A stretch of 64,000 bases of DNA from assembly GCA_964648335.1 (NCBI GenBank), contig CAZYLZ010000005.1:6569-70568 (forward strand), read 5' to 3'. This stretch comes from CAZYLZ01 sp964648335. Its GTDB lineage: Bacteria > Patescibacteriota > Minisyncoccia > Phycocordibacterales > UBA2100. The translations under genes and the position numbers were made by a program. How positions within the stretch are numbered: the first letter of the stretch is position 1; each line of letters begins with the position of its first letter. Of the stretch, positions 59,331 to 64,000 are shown piece after piece. Under the pieces are notes generated by a model. That model was not told the DNA's origin. It searched no databases and saw nothing but the letters and a program-made list of their open reading frames with translations.

Positions 59331-59356
59331 CCCTCGCGTTCGCGCGAGGGTTCTTT
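59331..59356 (+). terminator. intrinsic terminator
   Basis: CCCTCGCG (59331-59338) pairs with CGCGAGGG (59343-59350), followed by TTCTTT. Confidence 0.88.
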
Positions 59357-59378
59357 ATTACAAGATTGTGCGCAAACA

Positions 59379-59407
59379 TTGACAAACCTTGGTGTGTAAA
59401 GCATTGT
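59379..59407 (+). promoter_or_regulatory. promoter of the 59441-60196 gene
   Basis: TTGACA (59379-59384) and CATTGT (59402-59407) are 17 bp apart. Confidence 0.78.
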
Positions 59408-59440
59408 GCAGTCGGACTAAACCAGAGGAAAGGAATAACA

Positions 59441-60196
59441 ATGGAACCAGTATCGGCCGGAATCTTCGGATTCCTATTGGGCCTCAGCTTCTGGTGGTGG
59501 CTTGCCATCATCGTGGGTATCGCCTGCATGTTCCCTATCGTCGAGTACGAACAGGGACCGCTCGGGCTCCTCACCATCGTCGGCGTCTGCGTGATCATGT
59601 ACTTTGCGTCGGGCGTTAATATGGCTGCGGTCATATGGAACAACCTGCCCTTGGTACTCGCCTATGGAGCCATCTATATCTGCATCATCGGTGCAGGATG
59701 GAGCGTCTTTATGTGGCGACGACTCGGAAAGAAATGCCGAGCCGAGTTCGACCGATTTCACCAAGAGTTCATCGCCACATGGCGCGATAATCTCAGTCGA
59801 CCAAATAGCAGCGCGCTTACGGAGCTGCTCAAGAATCACACCGATAAGGACGAGACAAAAAAAGCGATGACCGAGGCGCTCGCGGCAAATACGATTCCCG
59901 ATCAGCTTTTGGACCAATGGCATGACGAGATGCGCGATGCTGCGCTTTCGAGGCGAGCCCTCGGACTGCGCAACGATGACAATCGTCTGTCGTTCAGCAA
60001 GCCGTCGCCCTTGGACTACAAGCGCAAGATAACGACGTGGATCGCGTTCTGGCCGTGGAGCATGGCATGGTATGCGCTCCACAATCTGATCATGGACCTC
60101 GTCAATGCCGTTTGGCGTCGCCTGGTACGCGTGTATGCCTACTTCAGCGACAAGGCCTTCGAAGGCGTCGATGACCGACTGCTTCGCAAGAAGTAA
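59441..60196 (+). CDS. membrane-associated hypothetical protein, 251 aa
   Basis: ATG 59441 follows an AGAGGAAAGGA ribosome site. Three membrane segments lie in the first 90 residues (WWWLAIIVGIACMF, LLTIVGVCVIMYFA, LVLAYGAIYICIIGAGWSVF), followed by a charged cytosolic domain of about 110 residues and a final hydrophobic WIAFWPWSMAWYALHNL. No family is recognised. It is a monocistronic unit. Confidence 0.78.
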   Translation: MEPVSAGIFGFLLGLSFWWWLAIIVGIACMFPIVEYEQGPLGLLTIVGVCVIMYFASGVNMAAVIWNNLPLVLAYGAIYICIIGAGWSVFMWRRLGKKCRAEFDRFHQEFIATWRDNLSRPNSSALTELLKNHTDKDETKKAMTEALAANTIPDQLLDQWHDEMRDAALSRRALGLRNDDNRLSFSKPSPLDYKRKITTWIAFWPWSMAWYALHNLIMDLVNAVWRRLVRVYAYFSDKAFEGVDDRLLRKK

Positions 60197-60203
60197 GCTT
60201 TTG

Positions 60204-60250
60204 ACCCCGCATAAGGCCGCAGTATTCTGCAGCACTTATGCGGGGTTTTT
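60204..60250 (+). terminator. intrinsic terminator
   Basis: ACCCCGCATAAG (60204-60215) pairs with CTTATGCGGGGT (60235-60246), with an inner CTGCAG-type hairpin, followed by TTTT. Confidence 0.88.
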
Positions 60251-60319
60251 ATTTGCTTGCCAAATGCGTTTTTTTAATGTAAAAAACATACAGTAAGAAT
60301 AGAGTAAGGAGTCTAAGTA

Positions 60320-60820
60320 ATGACACCACAAGAACGCGGGGCTCTCAACGAGACCCGATTCTTAGAAGCAGCAACCTGGCTCCTTCGATGGGACAACACC
60401 ATCGTCCTCGAAGTGAGGCAATCGCCTCCCGGGCTCGATGCTCGTGGAGTCGATATGGTCGTCAGGATCAGACTCCCGAAAGAGAGTCCGAAAGCTGAGA
60501 TGTCTGTTCCGGTGGAAGTGAAGAGCTCTCCGCAAGGAGTCGCCAAGTGGAAAGTGGTCCACAGGGATCACTACGAATCTGGCGTCCTCATCTTTCACAT
60601 CCGTGATGATATGCCGCGAGAAAATCTCGGCAAACTCATCTACGATGCGTTATGGAAGGTCCACAAAAACAGCCGCGACGGAATGCTCTATGCATCCTGG
60701 TGGCAGCGCGTCTTTGCGGGCCGAGGAAGCAAGAAACTTCACTCGAACATAGAACTCATCAAGAAAGAACGCGAGCGTCGGAAGGAGCCGCCAAAAGTGG
60801 AGCCTCCGAAGAAACGCTAG
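60320..60820 (+). CDS. PD-(D/E)XK-like nuclease candidate, 166 aa
   Basis: ATG 60320 has AAGGAGT upstream. An early Glu (ALNETRFLEAA) is followed by GVDMVVRIRL and VPVEVKSS, matching the E...D...ExK layout of the PD-(D/E)XK nuclease superfamily. The C-terminus is a basic, Pro/Lys-rich tail (KERERRKEPPKVEPPKKR), suiting DNA binding. Cleavage activity is not shown. It is a monocistronic cassette next to a Cro-like regulator. Confidence 0.72.
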   Translation: MTPQERGALNETRFLEAATWLLRWDNTIVLEVRQSPPGLDARGVDMVVRIRLPKESPKAEMSVPVEVKSSPQGVAKWKVVHRDHYESGVLIFHIRDDMPRENLGKLIYDALWKVHKNSRDGMLYASWWQRVFAGRGSKKLHSNIELIKKERERRKEPPKVEPPKKR

Positions 60821-60829
60821 CGACAACAG

Positions 60830-60862
60830 CCGCCCGAAGACAATCGTCTTCGGGCGGTTTTA
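60830..60862 (+). terminator. intrinsic terminator
   Basis: CCGCCCGAAGAC (60830-60841) pairs with GTCTTCGGGCGG (60846-60857), followed by TTTTAT. Confidence 0.9.
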
Positions 60863-60865
60863 TAT

Positions 60866-60900
60866 AAAAAATGTGCGGCGGAGGGAAATCCCTCCGCCGC
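60866..60900 (-). terminator. intrinsic terminator of the HTH gene
   Basis: GCGGCGGAGGGA (60875-60886) pairs with TCCCTCCGCCGC (60889-60900), followed on the minus strand by ACATTTTTTATAT. Confidence 0.88.
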
Positions 60901-60909
60901 TTGTCATGC

Positions 60910-61275
60910 TCATGTGCGCTTCTTGCGCTTAGCTTTCGCCTTGTCGGGTTTGCGTCGCCGCTCTGCCAAATACCGCCTGACGCTGTCCTCCTCGGACTTT
61001 GTCATCACGATCTGGTTCGCCTGGATTGGCGAGTTCAGCTCGATCTCGCGCAGATCGATGCCCACCGCATACGCGATCGCAACCGTCACCTTGTAGGTGT
61101 GATTGCGTCCATCTTCGAGCAGGAACTTCCTGACCGTCGATGTCGAGACGCCAGCTTCGCGCGCGATCTCGCGGTTGGTGTACTGCCGCCAGAACAGGCG
61201 GTTGCGTACCCGCAGCTTGAGCCGCTCCATGCGGCTCTCGGCAAAGTCGTCCATGACCTTGCGAGTGTTTTTCAC
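60910..61275 (-). CDS. Cro/C1-type helix-turn-helix regulator, 121 aa
   Basis: A helix-turn-helix (TNREIAREAGVSTSTVRKFL then KVTVAIAYAVGIDLREIELN) of the Cro/C1-XRE type lies in the middle, with a very basic C-terminus. The start is GTG 61275, with AAAAGGA upstream. Its promoter is a perfect consensus (TTGACA-17-TATAAT) whose -35 overlaps the stop of the upstream SLT gene. Similar proteins control phage or accessory genes; the target is unknown. Confidence 0.82.
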   Translation of the reverse strand: MKNTRKVMDDFAESRMERLKLRVRNRLFWRQYTNREIAREAGVSTSTVRKFLLEDGRNHTYKVTVAIAYAVGIDLREIELNSPIQANQIVMTKSEEDSVRRYLAERRRKPDKAKAKRKKRT

Positions 61276-61312
61276 TATGCTAATCCTTTTCTGGCTACTG
61301 CTACCAGTGTAT

Positions 61313-61341
61313 ATTATATATTATTTTATATACTGTGTCAA
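61313..61341 (-). promoter_or_regulatory. perfect consensus promoter of the HTH gene
   Basis: TTGACA (61336-61341) and TATAAT (61313-61318) are 17 bp apart on the minus strand. The SLT gene stop codon lies within the -35. Confidence 0.92.
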
Positions 61342-62189
61342 ACTCCCATCGTCGCGTTTCGTCTCTTGATGAGATCGAGCAAAATCTGGGTAAGTTGCGC
61401 TATCTGGGCCTGCAAAGCGGCTATCTTTACCTGATCTTCGGCAGACACTGTCTGAGCCGTCGTAGCGTCCGACGACTGCGTTGCCGCGGTTGTGACAGGA
61501 GCCGGCGAGGCCCCCGGGACATAGCTTAACAGCGCCGATCGCGTGCGAGCCCCCGCAAAGCCGTACCCGCTCGTGTACTCGCTGCCAGAGCAGACCGAGA
61601 GGTGCGCACATTGGAACTTTTGCAAAGCGATGCGGGTAAAGGCACCAAACTTATTGGTCTCGTTCCCTGCCGAACCCGGACCGTCCTTTGCAACCGTAAA
61701 GCCTGCCGCGTTGAGGAGGCGCTGCAGCACGAGCACATCCGGATCGATCATGCCGAGCGAGAGGTCACGCGATAAGGTCGCTGTAACCGTCGTAGTTGAG
61801 TTCTCGGCGTTTACCGCAGACTTGCTCCAGCATGGAAATGAGTCGAGCCATGGTGCTGTCCCCTCTGTTTGATACAGGTAGTTTGCATATAGTATGTTGC
61901 CTTCGATGGTGTCTATGTCGAACCCAAGTGACTTTGCAAACGCACGATGCACCGAGGCATTTACCTGGTAGATACCTACCATGCCGCCAGAGCCCCCGTC
62001 GAGCACGTTTCCCGAGTCGTCAAATTGCCGAAAGCGCGACTCGCAGTCAGCAATGGCGATCATCTCGGGATGCGCAGCGAACTGCGCGCGAATAGTCATC
62101 TCGACCGTGTCGTTCGATGCGGCAAACGCGAGTGCCGGCACCAGAGAGATCACGAGAGTCGCGAGGGTACAATATTTTTTTGCATGCAT
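61338..62189 (-). CDS. secreted lytic-transglycosylase-like, peptidoglycan-binding protein, 283 aa
   Basis: A signal peptide (MHAKKYCTLATLVISLVPAL to AFAA) precedes a lysozyme-like domain with the catalytic Glu in IAIADCESRFRQFDDSG, the GMVGIYQVN motif and NILYANYLYQ, so peptidoglycan cleavage is likely. A PG-binding-1-like domain (DPDVLVLQRLLNAAGFTVA, FGAFTRIALQKFQ) and a C-terminal coiled coil follow. ATG 62189 follows extended -10 TGCTAGGCT by 6 bases, so it is a leaderless start. Confidence 0.88.
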   Translation of the reverse strand: MHAKKYCTLATLVISLVPALAFAASNDTVEMTIRAQFAAHPEMIAIADCESRFRQFDDSGNVLDGGSGGMVGIYQVNASVHRAFAKSLGFDIDTIEGNILYANYLYQTEGTAPWLDSFPCWSKSAVNAENSTTTVTATLSRDLSLGMIDPDVLVLQRLLNAAGFTVAKDGPGSAGNETNKFGAFTRIALQKFQCAHLSVCSGSEYTSGYGFAGARTRSALLSYVPGASPAPVTTAATQSSDATTAQTVSAEDQVKIAALQAQIAQLTQILLDLIKRRNATMGV

Positions 62190-62254
62190 CCACAAAGCCT
62201 AGCAGTCCGCTCGCGCGAGTGCCAGGACACAATCAACACATGTGTGAACGAACG

Positions 62255-62785
62255 TTACAGACGATTCGACTTAGTAAGTGGGTCGCCGAGGAGCTGTTGC
62301 AAATCGCCCAGTACTCCGGCATCGACCCCAAGATACAGTATCAACAGAGGTCCTTTGACATAGGCATGAAAGAACTCGCGTCGCGACAAAGTTTTTTCTT
62401 TTTCGAACATAACCTTTGCCTGTGATCGAGCCGCCGCTTCGCTTACGTACTCATACACCTGAATATTATCGTTATCGATACCGATCAAGATACCAGGTAC
62501 CCGTAGGTACGGCTGGGTCACCGATCCGAGCGCGTATGCACTATGGTCTTGCTTGAGCAAGGCAAGGAAGTGCACGGTCTCCACCTGCGGATCCATGTCG
62601 GCTGTGGTTCCGAGCACGATCTGCGGCACGAGCACGAGTTGTGCGAAGGCGTACGCGATAGCAACGGCCACGCAGGGAACGGCGACAAAGAGCACGAACA
62701 TACGCCGCAGAGGATGCACAATCTGCCCGTATTGAGGCGGTCCGCTGAAGATGGGTATTTCGTTAGGAGTGATCGCAAATGGCAT
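62255..62785 (-). CDS. membrane-anchored hypothetical protein, 176 aa
   Basis: One or two membrane segments (MFVLFVAVPCVAVAIAYAFA then LVLVPQIVLG) lie at residues 29-58, followed by an extracytoplasmic-type domain with VETVHFLALLKQDHSAYALG and YEYVSEAAARSQAKVMFEKE. No family is recognised. It precedes the SLT gene on the same strand. No ribosome site is seen. Confidence 0.75.
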   Translation of the reverse strand: MPFAITPNEIPIFSGPPQYGQIVHPLRRMFVLFVAVPCVAVAIAYAFAQLVLVPQIVLGTTADMDPQVETVHFLALLKQDHSAYALGSVTQPYLRVPGILIGIDNDNIQVYEYVSEAAARSQAKVMFEKEKTLSRREFFHAYVKGPLLILYLGVDAGVLGDLQQLLGDPLTKSNRL

Positions 62786-62863
62786 ACAGGTAAGCGTTCG
62801 ATACGTGCACAGTACCGCAGCTCTGTTAGTAATCTATGAAGAGAGGCACTACAGAGCCGTTAT

Positions 62864-62891
62864 TTGACTTTTACGCTATTTATGCTAAAAT
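62864..62891 (+). promoter_or_regulatory. promoter of the PlsC-like gene
   Basis: TTGACT (62864-62869) and TAAAAT (62886-62891) are 16 bp apart. The start would be about 62898. Confidence 0.8.
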
Positions 62892-62925
62892 GCCTCGAGC
62901 ATACAACAACTGGGAGATTTTAGAA

Positions 62926-63672
62926 ATGAAGCCAGTAATCAAGGTTGTCGACAGAACGTTCGGTCACCTCGCTCGGGCATTCTTGCGCAACTGGATCGTC
63001 CACCCCGTCTTCGTGATGCTCTATCGCGTCGAAATCCGGGGTGGCGAGGCTGCCCTCTCGTGCAAGGACACCGGTGCCATCGTGGTTCCGAATCACACAT
63101 CGCGCATCGACGGACCGTTTCTGATTTCGATGGCCTGGCCGCACGCTCGGATTCGTCCGACGGCGTGGCATGCCGAATTCAACCACTGGGCCCAGAAGTG
63201 GCTCATGGTGCTCTTCAGCACCATTCCTCTCGGAAGCCCGAAAGAGCCTCCGAAGAAGTGGGTGAAGCGCTCGCTCTCGCCGGGTGCTGATCCGCAAACC
63301 GCCTGGGACATCTACCGACGCTACCTCAAGCAGGTGGCGCTCGAGACCATGTCAAAGGTCCTCGGTGCCAACCACTTCTTGGTTGTGTTCGCAGAGGGCG
63401 GCATCAACAAGACGGGTGCAGCCGAAATCTCGCCGACCCTTTCGGGAGTCTACGACCTCGTCCAAGCACACCCGGACAAACCAGTCCTAATGGTGAAGAT
63501 AATCGGATTGAATGCTCGACGCCCGTGGTTCCGTCGGAAGTTCGTCATCATTCTGATTCAGCGGTACGATAACGTGTCTACCGATGGCGGCCTCGCGGCC
63601 TTCAACAAGGCACTCGAGGATCAGATGAATTACGGAACTCCGCTTCCCACGCGCCAGACGGTCGCCGCGTAA
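62926..63672 (+). CDS. PlsC-like 1-acylglycerol-3-phosphate acyltransferase, 248 aa
   Basis: The protein adds the second acyl chain in phospholipid synthesis. The catalytic HX4D motif is NHTSRID, and the EGGIN segment (FAEGGINKTG) fits the FPEGTRS position, with the third motif less clear. ATG 62926 is chosen because GGGAG lies upstream and the promoter predicts a start at about 62898, so the longer ORF from 62836 is not possible. Membrane association via its N-terminal helix is likely. The substrate is not certain. Confidence 0.85.
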   Translation: MKPVIKVVDRTFGHLARAFLRNWIVHPVFVMLYRVEIRGGEAALSCKDTGAIVVPNHTSRIDGPFLISMAWPHARIRPTAWHAEFNHWAQKWLMVLFSTIPLGSPKEPPKKWVKRSLSPGADPQTAWDIYRRYLKQVALETMSKVLGANHFLVVFAEGGINKTGAAEISPTLSGVYDLVQAHPDKPVLMVKIIGLNARRPWFRRKFVIILIQRYDNVSTDGGLAAFNKALEDQMNYGTPLPTRQTVAA

Positions 63673-63692
63673 GTTCTTTCGACAGCAAACCG

Positions 63693-63728
63693 AGCCCCGA
63701 GCGACTAATTTCGCTCGGGGCTTATACT
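63693..63728 (+). terminator. intrinsic terminator
   Basis: AGCCCCGAGCGA (63693-63704) pairs with TCGCTCGGGGCT (63711-63722), followed by TATACT. The tail is weak and also forms the next -10 box. Confidence 0.75.
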
Positions 63729-63734
63729 ATTGGT

Positions 63735-64000
63735 ATGTGGAACCTGACTGCTGCGGAAGAGAGGCTTTTTAAAAAACTGCGCACGCCGCAAAAGATACAG
63801 GATTTTTTAGATACCATACCAATCAATTACGAAAAGAAGGGCGATACTCACCTCTCGCCGCGGATGGTGATACAACAAAACAAAGCGCACTGCATCGAGG
63901 GTGCCGCGTTTGCCGCAGCGGTCTTGTGGTATCACGGGCACACTCCCTACCTTATGGACTTTACAACAAAGCCGCACGACGAAGACCACGTAATCGCACC
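63735..64000 (+). CDS. partial gene, transglutaminase/papain-like candidate (cut by window end)
   Basis: ATG 63735 lies 6 bases after TATACT (63723-63728) and has no ribosome site. The visible 88 residues begin MWNLTAAEERLFKKLRTPQK and contain HCIEGAAFAAAVLWYHGHTP then DHVIAP, where Cys and His positions resemble the transglutaminase-like cysteine protease fold. The 3' end is outside the window. Confidence 0.7.
   Translation, partial: MWNLTAAEERLFKKLRTPQKIQDFLDTIPINYEKKGDTHLSPRMVIQQNKAHCIEGAAFAAAVLWYHGHTPYLMDFTTKPHDEDHVIA

Noticed and set aside
1..64000. CRISPR arrays, rRNA operons, complete insertion sequences or prophage structural modules
   Set aside because: No regularly spaced repeats, rRNA signatures, transposase motifs or capsid/tail gene clusters were seen; the fibre-like giant protein stands alone.

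Overview
This 64 kb window looks like part of a Candidate Phyla Radiation (Patescibacteria) genome, probably a Parcubacteria/Kaiserbacteria-type organism. That placement is an inference from content: class I lysyl-tRNA synthetase, an editing-less short ProRS, two MreB paralogues, a phosphoketolase plus acetate kinase pair, a giant tail-fibre-like S74 protein, many small orphan genes and almost no biosynthesis. TGA is used as an ordinary stop (for example xfp, the S41 protease, PEBP and a Nudix gene), so code 11 applies. Three 100-N runs (951-1050, 5845-5944, 44350-44449) are scaffold gaps, and two of them interrupt genes. There is no rRNA, no CRISPR array and no complete insertion sequence.

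Layout. 0-1 kb: a small orphan gene, a 43-aa ORF and tRNA-Ala(GGC). 1.2-8 kb: a giant surface protein (signal anchor, fibre-type repeats, pectate-lyase-like beta-helix, S74 auto-chaperone, Ig-like tail). 8-8.6 kb: tRNA-Pro(GGG), tRNA-Pro(CGG), tRNA-Val(CAC) and tRNA-derived repeats. 8.6-24.6 kb: a core block, with the minus-strand genes proS-mreB-mreC-mreD-like-mrdA-greA-lysS and mreB2-holB-frr-rseP, then plus-strand priA, def-fmt and a strongly supported unidentified structured RNA, then hpf, yggU and a PEBP protein. 24.6-48 kb: many short monocistronic accessory genes, each with a consensus promoter, a Shine-Dalgarno site and an intrinsic terminator, interleaved with enzymes (Nudix, NDT-Nudix fusion, DgkA, M29 aminopeptidase, peroxiredoxin, S41 protease, HD, amidohydrolase) and a response regulator/histidine kinase/PAS set. 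48-54 kb: a CheD-like protein, a nucleotidyltransferase, a peptidoglycan-binding protein, ackA and xfp. 54-64 kb: phosphoesterase, ATP-grasp enzyme, dinB, GIY-YIG, lexA with its operator, more accessory cassettes, a lytic-transglycosylase-like protein, a PlsC-like acyltransferase and a gene cut by the window end.

How the genes fit together. The mre/PBP2 block, S41 protease, SLT and peptidoglycan-binding proteins, DgkA and PlsC-like enzyme serve the cell envelope. Xfp and AckA would turn sugar phosphates into acetate and ATP through acetyl phosphate. LexA and DinB make a small SOS module, and GreA, Frr, Def, Fmt, LysS and ProS are translation and transcription housekeeping.

Two gene architectures stand out. 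At least 18 core-type genes have a -10 hexamer ending exactly 6 or 7 bases before the start codon and no Shine-Dalgarno site, which implies leaderless mRNAs. About 25 accessory genes instead have TTGACA-16/17-TATAAT-like promoters, AGGAG-type ribosome sites and their own hairpin-T terminators. Three of these accessory genes are broken (in-frame TGA, in-frame TAA, and a frameshift at a T7 run).
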